Below are positions 25,093 through 32,454 of a stretch of 64,000 bases of DNA, piece by piece (positions within the stretch are counted from its first letter, which is position 1; each line of letters begins with the position of its first letter). The stretch spans positions 1 to 64,000 of the forward strand of contig NZ_LQOL01000033.1 in the NCBI RefSeq assembly GCF_002101555.1, given 5' to 3'. Position numbers and translations under genes: made by a program. The stretch is from Mycolicibacterium canariasense (GTDB lineage Bacteria; Actinomycetota; Actinomycetes; Mycobacteriales; Mycobacteriaceae). The notes beneath the pieces are model-generated. The model did no database searches. It had not been told where the DNA came from and saw only the letters and a list, made by a program, of their open reading frames with translations.

Positions 25093-26037
25093 TCAGACGG
25101 AACAGTCCTGATTCACTTCCCGCGCGGCGCGGATGATGCGCTGCACCGTGCTGTAAGACAGACCGACCTCCGCAGCCACCGGCCGGCTCGATGCACCAGA
25201 GGCTGCGCGCACCAGCACCAGGTGCACCGCTTCCAGTGGTGCAGTGGTGCGCCCCATCTCGATCAACTGATGCGCGATCTGCAGAGCCCCGTCAGCACCC
25301 AGAATCGCCGCGTCGACCGATTCATCAGTAGCTGACGCGCGCACCATCTGCGGTGCACCGGGTGAATCACCGCTGGTCAGCGTGGTTGCACCGCGGGTCG
25401 ATGCCGAGTTTCCGTGGTGCATGGCTGCAGCCGGCGCACCAGCTGATGCGCCACCTGGCAGCTGTGCCGGCGCACCCGGTGCAGCCAGTGACGCACCGTT
25501 GACACCCGCTGGGGCGCCCAGCGCAGCTGGACTTGGTTCACCGGTGCGCACCGCTGATGCACGGGTCGACTCCTGTGCGTCACGGTGCGCGTCATCGGCC
25601 TGCACCGGTGCAAGGGTCGGTTCATCGGTGCGAGCGAGCACCACCAGACCCAACGTCGCCACCGCGATGAGCCCGTCGAGAATCAGTGGGAAGAGCGCTG
25701 CATCAGCGCGGCTGTATCCGTACTGCACCGCCAGTGCTCGCTGCGCCTCGAAGCTGAGTCGGAACGCCGCGGTGGTGATCGCAGCGACCGCCACCAGGAA
25801 GCACCAGTAGACGATCCCTCTGGTGGTGATGCGCGACCACATGCCCGTGAGGTGGGTCAGGCTCAGCAGCGCCAACGGCGGCAGAGCCGCTGCGATTACC
25901 GGTCCGCCGGCCTGGAGCACCCCGTGGTGCATGGCGGCCTGGGCGATGTTCCCCGAAATGCTCGCGGCTGTGGCGCACACCAGGATCGTCCACAACAGCC
26001 TTTTGGTCCGGCGGCGGTGGGACACCTCGGGATCCAT
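25093..26037 (-). CDS. DUF2637 (SpdB-like) membrane protein
   Basis: 314 residues, ATG after GGAAGGAGAG. Four membrane segments in the first 140 residues, with the family-typical SFEAQRALAVQYG and ALFPLILDGLIAVA; then a long Ala/Pro/Gly-rich linker; then a C-terminal HTH-like segment (PVAAEVGLSYSTVQRIIRAA). DUF2637 proteins are common on conjugative actinobacterial plasmids, where Spd proteins aid plasmid spread. The GGTGCA cluster lies over and beside this gene, so the HTH may bind it. Confidence 0.75.
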   Translation of the reverse strand: MDPEVSHRRRTKRLLWTILVCATAASISGNIAQAAMHHGVLQAGGPVIAAALPPLALLSLTHLTGMWSRITTRGIVYWCFLVAVAAITTAAFRLSFEAQRALAVQYGYSRADAALFPLILDGLIAVATLGLVVLARTDEPTLAPVQADDAHRDAQESTRASAVRTGEPSPAALGAPAGVNGASLAAPGAPAQLPGGASAGAPAAAMHHGNSASTRGATTLTSGDSPGAPQMVRASATDESVDAAILGADGALQIAHQLIEMGRTTAPLEAVHLVLVRAASGASSRPVAAEVGLSYSTVQRIIRAAREVNQDCSV

Positions 26038-26124
26038 GGCACTCTCCTTCCCACCCGTCTCACCGAGTGCAGTTGGGACCAAAGTTCCACATCCGCGCGA
26101 GAGAGTCCGCTGCACGCGCCGACC

Positions 26125-26134
26125 TGTCACGTCC
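26125..26134. promoter_or_regulatory. TGTCACGTCC motif
   Basis: On the minus strand GGACGTGACA lies 88 bp upstream of the DUF2637 start, in the same orientation as in front of other genes. Confidence 0.4.
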
Positions 26135-26290
26135 TTCACCGTGTCGGCCCAGGAATGCTCATTGGAGCGCGTCACGGGAGGGTGCCGCGGTGCCCGCTCT
26201 GTCCGCGTGTCCCCGCGCCGCCGACGTCCGGGCGGCGGGTCTCACCGCATCCTGTGCACTCCCCGACGGAAACCGACCAGGAGTGCAGCA

Positions 26291-26533
26291 GTGGGCGAAC
26301 GCTACGAACGCAACGACATCCCCGACCTGTCAGCGATAGGCGGACAGTGGGACCCGCGAGAGCCCCGCAACCACGGTGGCGACTACGTAGTGCCGCGCAG
26401 ATTGGTCGCCGTGCTGCCTGGCCGGAACTGGCCCAACACTCCCGAACAATGCACGGCTGGGCACCTCGACACAGAATGGATCCACGACGGGCAAGTGCTG
26501 CTGTGCACCGGCTGCGGCATCGACGCGACCTGA
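26291..26533 (+). CDS. small zinc-motif protein
   Basis: 80 residues from a GTG after CAGGAG. The C terminus holds QCTAGHLDTEW and LLCTGCGIDAT, giving Cys, His, Cys, Cys for one zinc site. Two bases separate it from the next gene. Confidence 0.5.
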   Translation: MGERYERNDIPDLSAIGGQWDPREPRNHGGDYVVPRRLVAVLPGRNWPNTPEQCTAGHLDTEWIHDGQVLLCTGCGIDAT

Positions 26534-26535
26534 TC

Positions 26536-26685
26536 GTGAGCCATGCCCGGTGCGACAACTGCCAGTTCAGTTGCGACGAAACGCAGCTTAACGACGTCCG
26601 CGACCACAGCTTGCGTGTCGATACTGACGGACCCGAGCCGGCCGGCGAGTGCCCGCGGTGCGGCGCCCTGGCCTACACCGACTGA
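26536..26685 (+). CDS. small zinc-ribbon protein
   Basis: 49 residues, GTG start close to the previous stop. CDNC and CPRC knuckles, with ECPRCGALAYTD at the C terminus, form a classic zinc ribbon. Too short for enzymatic activity; probably binds nucleic acid or protein. Confidence 0.55.
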   Translation: MSHARCDNCQFSCDETQLNDVRDHSLRVDTDGPEPAGECPRCGALAYTD

Positions 26686-26772
26686 TGGCTCCCGGTCGGT
26701 GCGGACCCGGCAGCTGCGGGTTCTGGAACCCCGCGGTGAGTCCGCAGGTCCGTGCGTCGTCAGGTTTGAGCC

Positions 26773-27354
26773 CTAACCGATGACATGGGCAGCGGCCCAT
26801 GCGCCGTCGCGGGTGCGGGCTTCGCACACCGCGCCGGTCTCGTCGAAGCCGAGAAACAGCAGCCCCGCCTGATCATCCTCATCTGCTGCGATGACGCTGC
26901 TGCGGCGGCCGTCACCGGTGACAGCCGAATCGTCAAGCACGGTGTAGATGCATCCGAGGTGCGCAATCCGGGAACCCGCCAGCCCGATCTTCCGCGGCGG
27001 AGGCGGAGGTGGCGGCGGCGGTGGGGGTTGCGGCGTGGCGGGGGCAGATGCCGGCGCGGTCCTCGCGCGCTTGATCAGCCATCCGGAGGCACCGAGTGCC
27101 ACGGCTATGAACGGGGCGGCCTTGCCCCACGAGTCACGGTCGCCATCGACGAGCTTCTGCAGAAATGACTGATTCTCGTGGCGCTCATACTTCGCACGCT
27201 GCGACCGGCACAGCTGCGAAGCGGCGTCGGTCGCCCCGCTGATGGCATAACACTGCGGGTCTTTCGGCGACGGCGTGCAACCCGCAAGGCACAGCAGTGC
27301 CGCTCCCGCAGCGATCACAGCGGCGATCCGCAGCGGTAGCAGCACGGTGCTCAT
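26773..27354 (-). CDS. lipoprotein with polyproline linker
   Basis: 193 residues. Lipobox LAGC, two cysteines in the mature head (PQCYAI, QLCRSQ), one membrane-like segment (PFIAVALGASGWLI), a run of about a dozen prolines, and a C-terminal domain ending GAWAAAHVIG. The C-terminal domain and the order of parts match the next lipoprotein (27421-28035), so they are paralogs. Confidence 0.65.
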   Translation of the reverse strand: MSTVLLPLRIAAVIAAGAALLCLAGCTPSPKDPQCYAISGATDAASQLCRSQRAKYERHENQSFLQKLVDGDRDSWGKAAPFIAVALGASGWLIKRARTAPASAPATPQPPPPPPPPPPPRKIGLAGSRIAHLGCIYTVLDDSAVTGDGRRSSVIAADEDDQAGLLFLGFDETGAVCEARTRDGAWAAAHVIG

Positions 27355-27396
27355 GAGCGCGAACGCTACCGCGACCTGTCCACGTCAGCCGCAGGG

Positions 27397-27407
27397 TGTC
27401 ACGTCCC
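27397..27407. promoter_or_regulatory. TGTCACGTCCC motif
   Basis: On the minus strand GGGACGTGACA lies 43 bp before the lipoprotein start at 27354. Confidence 0.45.
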
Positions 27408-27420
27408 GACCGGCTCCGAA

Positions 27421-28035
27421 TCAGGCAACGACGATATGCGCAGCTGCCCACGGCTCAGCGCCGGTGGCCGCCTCAAAGATGCGGCCGTTGGTGTCGAACC
27501 CGACGAACAGCAGTCCGACCCGACCGTGGGCGTCGAGGGCCGTCACCGCGGCCCGACCTCCGAAGCGACGTGCCGGATCCATTGCTGGCGCGCTGTCATC
27601 GAGCACGGTGAACTGTTCTCCGCGCAGGGTGACGTGTGTGCCGACCAGCGGCAGCAGCGGGCGCGGCGCGGGGCCGTCGTCGGTGCGCGCAAACCCGGCC
27701 GTGGGATGCCGCTCATCGCCACTGCTGCCGTGGCGCCCGGCAATCAGACCGAAGAGGCCGACACCAAGCAGAGCTGCGCCGAACAGCGTTTTGGACGCTG
27801 CGATCCACTCGTCGCGATCACCATCGAGCAGCTTCTGCGCCGTCGAGCGGTTCATGGCTTCGACGTAATCGGCATGCGCGAGCCGGCACGGTAGCTCCGC
27901 GTAGTCCGCGATACCGGGCGTGGGCTCGCACATCGGCCGCTGGGGCGCGGACGTGCAGCCTGACAGGCACAGCACGACGAACCCTGCACCGACCGCGGCG
28001 GTCAACCGCGCCAAGAGCGGCCTCGTTGCTTTCAT
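27421..28035 (-). CDS. lipoprotein, paralog of 26773-27354
   Basis: 204 residues. Lipobox LSGC, paired cysteines (RPMCEP, LPCRLA), internal membrane-like segment and C-terminal domain with LLFVGFDTNGRIFEA, matching LLFLGFDETGAVCEA of its paralog. Lacks the long polyproline run. Role unknown; probably surface exposed. Confidence 0.65.
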   Translation of the reverse strand: MKATRPLLARLTAAVGAGFVVLCLSGCTSAPQRPMCEPTPGIADYAELPCRLAHADYVEAMNRSTAQKLLDGDRDEWIAASKTLFGAALLGVGLFGLIAGRHGSSGDERHPTAGFARTDDGPAPRPLLPLVGTHVTLRGEQFTVLDDSAPAMDPARRFGGRAAVTALDAHGRVGLLFVGFDTNGRIFEAATGAEPWAAAHIVVA

Positions 28036-28088
28036 GGCGGCGCACGGTACCCATCAACTACGCCGACGACCGACGACGACGCGGGCGC

Positions 28089-29378
28089 TCAGCGGAACTC
28101 GCACAGGTGGGTGAGCCGGATCTGCTCGGTGTTCCACACGACCATCTCGTTGTTGCGCACCCCGCAGTGCCCGCCGCGGACGAACAGCGAGTCGAAGCCG
28201 CGGCCCTTGTCGTCCTTACCCGTACGGGAGCGGGACACCAACGCAGAGCCGGAAAGGGTGGTTTCAGAGCGGCATTCGCGCCCCATCACCACATCGGCCA
28301 GGAACATCATCGGGTGTCCGGCCCCTGCTCGGCTGCGCTGACCGGGGGCGCAGCCGATCGCGTAGTTCAGACTTTTGGTCGACTGGTCCGAGAAGTAGAC
28401 GCCGTCACCGAACATGCGCCCGGTGGTGTTGTAGGCGCCGGCAGTCGAGGGCGGGCAGATCAGGCCGGTACGCAGGATGGAGAGCACGTTTCCGGCGGTG
28501 GTGCCGTGCCAGAGGACGCGGCTGTGCTTGAGCGCGGCCTTACGTGCATCCCAGGCCGGTTTCTGCTCATCGCGCAGTTCCCACACCCGGTGCAGCGTCA
28601 GCCGGTTGGCATCGTGCATGGCGTTGCGTGACTTCTCGAAGCGCGCGGCGATCTCGGCGAAACCGGGTTCGCCCTTGTTGATCTCTACCATGCTGTGCCG
28701 GAAGTGAATCGGCTGCGCGTCGGCGGCTGTGTTCGTGGTGGTCGCCGACATGGTGACTGCCGACTCAAGGGCGTCGAGCAGGTCATCCTGGTCGCGGCAC
28801 CAGCTGCGTGTGACCCAGTCTGTGGCCCGCACGCTGGCGATCTTCTGCGGGATGAGCGTCAGATAGCTCTCCACGGCTGGGCGGTCGTAACCCTTGCGCA
28901 GGGTGGCCAGTTCGCGCCGGGCGCGGGCGATCTGGGCCAGCGAGACGGGTCCGAGCGCGGTGGTCACTGCACCGGTGTCGGACACCGCGATCCGGCCGCC
29001 GGTGGCGGTGTCGATGGCGTGGCGGTTGGCGCCGATCAGGTGGGAGACCAGATCTGCCGACCCACCCGCCACTCCGAGCAGCGCAGCTGTCACCAGCTTG
29101 TGCAGGTCAGGGCGGTTGGTGGGAGCAGCTGTACCGGCGCGATCGCTGGTGCCGAACTCGACGTAGCCTTTGGCCAACTTCTCGTTCCGCTTAGCGGTGA
29201 AGCTGTGGTGGCCGGGGTAGACCCGAGACTGGGCTCCAGCACCGACGCGCCCCCATCGAGCCAACGTGTTGCCATCGGGCAGCTTGGACAGCTCGTAGAA
29301 CTTGTTGTGGTTGACCCGGGCATCGACCTGAATGAGCATCACTGTTTCCAGTGCGTTTGCCGGTGCTGGGGTGGTCAT
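28089..29378 (-). CDS. WGR-domain poly(ADP-ribose) polymerase
   Basis: 429 residues, ATG after AAGGAGACC. Residues about 10-80 are a WGR domain (RWGRVGAGAQ, then KRNEKLAKGY); a helical regulatory region follows; the C-terminal catalytic domain has the full H-Y-E triad: His291 in VLWHGTT, Tyr328 in GDGVYFSD and Glu411 in GVRNNEMVVW. This is the eukaryote-like PARP architecture, which uses NAD to attach ADP-ribose and, in PARP1-3, responds to DNA ends through WGR. Its promoter is the shared palindrome (29405-29421). Likely targets are DNA, host or element proteins; unknown. Confidence 0.88.
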   Translation of the reverse strand: MTTPAPANALETVMLIQVDARVNHNKFYELSKLPDGNTLARWGRVGAGAQSRVYPGHHSFTAKRNEKLAKGYVEFGTSDRAGTAAPTNRPDLHKLVTAALLGVAGGSADLVSHLIGANRHAIDTATGGRIAVSDTGAVTTALGPVSLAQIARARRELATLRKGYDRPAVESYLTLIPQKIASVRATDWVTRSWCRDQDDLLDALESAVTMSATTTNTAADAQPIHFRHSMVEINKGEPGFAEIAARFEKSRNAMHDANRLTLHRVWELRDEQKPAWDARKAALKHSRVLWHGTTAGNVLSILRTGLICPPSTAGAYNTTGRMFGDGVYFSDQSTKSLNYAIGCAPGQRSRAGAGHPMMFLADVVMGRECRSETTLSGSALVSRSRTGKDDKGRGFDSLFVRGGHCGVRNNEMVVWNTEQIRLTHLCEFR

Positions 29379-29404
29379 TTCAGCGGTCTCCTTGCTGCCG
29401 TCGA

Positions 29405-29421
29405 TTCTCTGTTTTAGAGAA
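29405..29421. promoter_or_regulatory. shared palindromic operator, copy 3
   Basis: TTCTCTGTTTTAGAGAA, 26 bp before the PARP ATG, with TATTCT as the minus-strand -10. Confidence 0.75.
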
Positions 29422-29541
29422 TACAACAGAGGGGTGACAACCTCCATCGACGCCCACTGGGGACCGGAACTGCTCACATCACAACATCATTCGAAACACG
29501 GCAATCGAACGGGTGGGCGCGACGCCCACTCCCCCGTCGCG

Positions 29542-30075
29542 TCAACCGACAGGAAGACCCACTCGCGCGCCGGTCAGCTCCAGCACATCCTCGAGCGCCG
29601 ACGCAGCGGAACGGATCAGCTCTGCGCGCGTATCAGTGGGGCCGTCGCTTCGCGCCAGGGCATCGATACGCCCTTTCGTCTCCTGCACTGCCATCCCCGC
29701 CAACCGCAGCGCAGCGGCAGTGTTGGCCCCGCCCACCTTCGCCACTGGCCGGACGCTGCGGGCGTGCAACCACTCCTGCACATCGGCGTCCAATACCGCC
29801 AGCACGCCGGTCGCGGCACCGTTGCGCGGAGCGTCGGCGTTCTTGGCGTCGAGCAGCTCGGCCAACTCGATCAGCCGGCGGCCATCGGCCACCGGCCAGT
29901 TGCCGTCTATCACCTCTCCCACTCCGGCCGGTTGAGCCGGATCAGGAGAGACAACCGCGAGCCCCGGAAGCACGGCGGCGCCAGGCACATGCGCTTCGCC
30001 CGCGCAGCCTGTGAGGCATACCAGAACTGCGGCGATCGCCCATCCCGTGCACGTCGCCTGCCATCGGCTGCTCAT
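29542..30075 (-). CDS. lipoprotein, unknown function
   Basis: 177 residues from ATG 30075. Lipobox LTGC; mature part helical (GRRLIELAELLDAKNA, ELIRSAASALEDVLELTG). Lies upstream of the PARP promoter but is not coupled to it. Longer upstream frame lacks a signal sequence at its start. Confidence 0.6.
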   Translation of the reverse strand: MSSRWQATCTGWAIAAVLVCLTGCAGEAHVPGAAVLPGLAVVSPDPAQPAGVGEVIDGNWPVADGRRLIELAELLDAKNADAPRNGAATGVLAVLDADVQEWLHARSVRPVAKVGGANTAAALRLAGMAVQETKGRIDALARSDGPTDTRAELIRSAASALEDVLELTGARVGLPVG

Positions 30076-30229
30076 CACGCAAACCCCCCGGAGTGTTCGT
30101 TCCTCAGAAATTTCGGCACGTAGGCCACCGCGTAACCGCGGCGTGTAGCTGGTCCGCCTGGGCGCCACACGCTGCGGGTCCGGTCAGCAGCGGAGGTGAA
30201 GCGTAGACCGGCCCGGCGACAGGCCGATG

Positions 30230-30583
30230 CTAGAACGTGAAGTCATAGAACTCATCACGGGCGCCAATCATGAGCACAGCACCTTTGCGCATCGGTTCGC
30301 CTTTACGCACCCAATTACCGTTGCGGCGCAGCGTGTAGATGTCGCTCCGCGCGTCAGGATCGGGGGTGTATTCGTAGCGCTGGCCGCCGTCGGTCGGACC
30401 GCCACCGTCCACTCGGCGGGCGAGGTCGCGCTGGACGCCCACCTCCTGGCCGTCCCCCGATACCGACACCACCGTTGCGGCATGGCGATCGGTCCAGCTC
30501 AGCATCGTCGCTCCGATGCCGACTTCGGGGCGATGACTGCGCGAACCAGCGGCGACCAGGTTACTCAGGCTTCCGAACTGCAT
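30230..30583 (-). CDS. conserved hypothetical protein of actinobacterial mobile elements
   Basis: 117 residues, ATG after GGGGGAG. Beta-rich: VGIGATMLSWTDRHAATVV, YEYTPDPDAR, YTLRRNGNWV and ending RDEFYDFTF. I recognise this type from large actinophages and plasmids, without a function. Promoter is the shared palindrome at 30602. Confidence 0.6.
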   Translation of the reverse strand: MQFGSLSNLVAAGSRSHRPEVGIGATMLSWTDRHAATVVSVSGDGQEVGVQRDLARRVDGGGPTDGGQRYEYTPDPDARSDIYTLRRNGNWVRKGEPMRKGAVLMIGARDEFYDFTF

Positions 30584-30601
30584 ACTTACTCCCCCGTAGA
30601 A

Positions 30602-30618
30602 TTCTCTATTTTAGAGAC
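30602..30618. promoter_or_regulatory. shared palindromic operator, copy 4
   Basis: TTCTCTATTTTAGAGAC, one mismatch, 19 bp before the start at 30583; minus-strand TTGTAC sits about 16-17 bp before the overlapping AGTCTC. Confidence 0.7.
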
Positions 30619-30756
30619 TGTCACACCGGCGAGCGGTACACAACACGCCGAAGAGCGCCGCACCGCTGAGCAACGTTGACGCCGACCCTCCGCGCTACCG
30701 TGCGCCGGAGGGGACCGTTCCCCGCCTACATCACCTCACCGACGGAGGAGAAGCCC

Positions 30757-32358
30757 ATGTGCCGCATCGGAGGCCGCCGCTGCCCACGACACCGATCCGC
30801 CCAGCGTGACCGTGAACGCCGAGTCGCCATGCGGACCTACCGCGCCGATGTCAGCGCTGCTGCTGCTGCTGCCGAAGTAGCTGGACCACACACGCTCGAA
30901 GTGATTGCCACGGCGCCCACCTCGGCGCTGGCCGCTTTGGCCACCGAACTGGGGCTGAACCCGCACACCATCTCCACTGTGTCCCCCGCGGCCCGTGTGA
31001 ATCACGACATCGCCACGACACTGCGCGCGTTCACCGCTGCGCGCAAGGCCGACCTCGCCGAATCCGCTGCGACCGTGGCCGCGACTGTCACGTCCTCGAC
31101 TACGGGAAGTTTGCCAGTGCGGGTGCCGGCCCCCGGACAGGAGCCGTCGGTCGCCGTGCTGGCCAAGGTCGAGCTGGACACGTTCGCCGCACCCAACCTG
31201 GCCGCGCAGATCAACGGTGCCGGCGGACCGCATGCCAGCGCAGACGAACTCGACGCCGTCGATGCCGAGGTCGCCGACAAGCGTCGGCACTACACCGGCC
31301 TGTGCGTCGCCGCGGCCCGTGCTCAGCGCCGCGATGTCGACCCCGACGAGCTGCAGAGCTGGCGCGACCACGAGGCGGCCGCGCTCGCCGAAGCCGAAGG
31401 CCCTGGCCAGTCAACATCGCAGTCAACCTCGCGCTCAAAGTCACGCTCAAAACCCCGATCACATGTCGACTTCCGCACCGTCGACGGCGATGAACTCTCC
31501 CTGCCACTGAGCAACGTGCGTGAAGTAACCGCCGCCTACGGCCGTCTCACAGGCACCACCGACATCGGAGCGACCCACTTCGCCGACCCGGACGCCGCCG
31601 ATGCTGCAACGGCTTTCGCCGCTCACCTCGGAAACTGCTACACCCCCGCCGAGGCGATCGGCGCCGACAACTGGAACAGCTATCTCACTCGCGCCAAAGG
31701 GGACATCGAAACAGCACGTCACGCGGTCGCTGAGGATGCTCTCGAACTGTCGGAATCCGCCGCGCTGAGCTATCTCACTCGGCTTCCCAGTGATGATCCG
31801 AAACATCGCCCACTCGAGTACCGCAACTCCCGCGGCCTGGACAAGGTGTGTTCCCCTGATCTGGCACACCGCATCGAGGTGGTCGCCAACGGCTGGATGG
31901 CCGACACCGGCGCGGCGTGGGCGGAGTTGCCGGCCGCAGACCCCGGGCCCCGCCGGATTCTGATGGACACACTGCTCGAACCGCGCCACATCATCACCGG
32001 CGACCCGTTCGATCACTACGACCTTCCCACAGGCGTCCCCGGATCGGGCGGCGTCTACGGCCCCGAACAAGGTGCCGTCGAAGAGATCTCACGCGGGGTG
32101 CGCGAGCTGCGCAACAGCTCTGCACCGGTCGCCGAGGCCGTCGCCGATGCCATCTGCGAAGCCGCTCACCGCACGCGGGAGTTGCCGTCCGGGACGCTGG
32201 CCCAGCGCACCGAGCGGCAGTGGCGGCTGGTGGAGCTGGCCGAGGCCGCCGAGCGGATGGCACTGGACCCGGACAACATCAAAGACGTGACAGTGGTGCC
32301 GTTCGACGACCCCAACCAGATGGCGCTCTTCGATGGCGACGCCCAGGGCGCGGCATGA
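30757..32358 (+). CDS. large hypothetical protein beginning MCRIGGRRCP
   Basis: 533 residues, ATG after GGAGGAG. The leader MCRIGGRRCPRHRS (Cys-x6-Cys) recurs in actinobacterial mobile-element proteins. A helical N-terminal region is followed by a Ser/Lys/Arg-Gln tetrapeptide tract (QSTSQSTSRSKSRSKP) and a long alpha-helical domain with EAHRTRELP-type repeats. First gene of the plus-strand block that includes the topoisomerase, but no function is recognisable. An earlier in-frame start at 30676 lacks this ribosome site. Confidence 0.6.
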   Translation: MCRIGGRRCPRHRSAQRDRERRVAMRTYRADVSAAAAAAEVAGPHTLEVIATAPTSALAALATELGLNPHTISTVSPAARVNHDIATTLRAFTAARKADLAESAATVAATVTSSTTGSLPVRVPAPGQEPSVAVLAKVELDTFAAPNLAAQINGAGGPHASADELDAVDAEVADKRRHYTGLCVAAARAQRRDVDPDELQSWRDHEAAALAEAEGPGQSTSQSTSRSKSRSKPRSHVDFRTVDGDELSLPLSNVREVTAAYGRLTGTTDIGATHFADPDAADAATAFAAHLGNCYTPAEAIGADNWNSYLTRAKGDIETARHAVAEDALELSESAALSYLTRLPSDDPKHRPLEYRNSRGLDKVCSPDLAHRIEVVANGWMADTGAAWAELPAADPGPRRILMDTLLEPRHIITGDPFDHYDLPTGVPGSGGVYGPEQGAVEEISRGVRELRNSSAPVAEAVADAICEAAHRTRELPSGTLAQRTERQWRLVELAEAAERMALDPDNIKDVTVVPFDDPNQMALFDGDAQGAA

Positions 32359-32454
32359 CCGGCGTGTCCTCGCGGCGCAGGCTGCCCGGCACCAGCACGA
32401 CTGGCATGGTGCCCACCACCGCTGACACACGTTGACTGGGAAGGACTACCGCAG

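Larger units (their letters stand above)
24951..25650. repeat. cluster of GGTGCA/TGCACC hexamers
   Basis: About fourteen copies of GGTGCA or TGCACC in 700 bp, three as the full palindrome GGTGCACC (25034, 25221, 25352), plus two GGTGATTCACC/GGTGAATCACC palindromes (24981, 25361). They run through the non-coding gap and into the DUF2637 gene in both orientations. Could be binding sites for a plasmid transfer or partition protein, or partly codon bias. Confidence 0.5.

Noticed and set aside
31408..31456. 12-bp-like spacing in the Ser/Lys tract of 30757-32358 as a second copy of the array
   Set aside because: The spacing follows from a four-residue protein repeat in a real reading frame, and only two GCTCA cores match.
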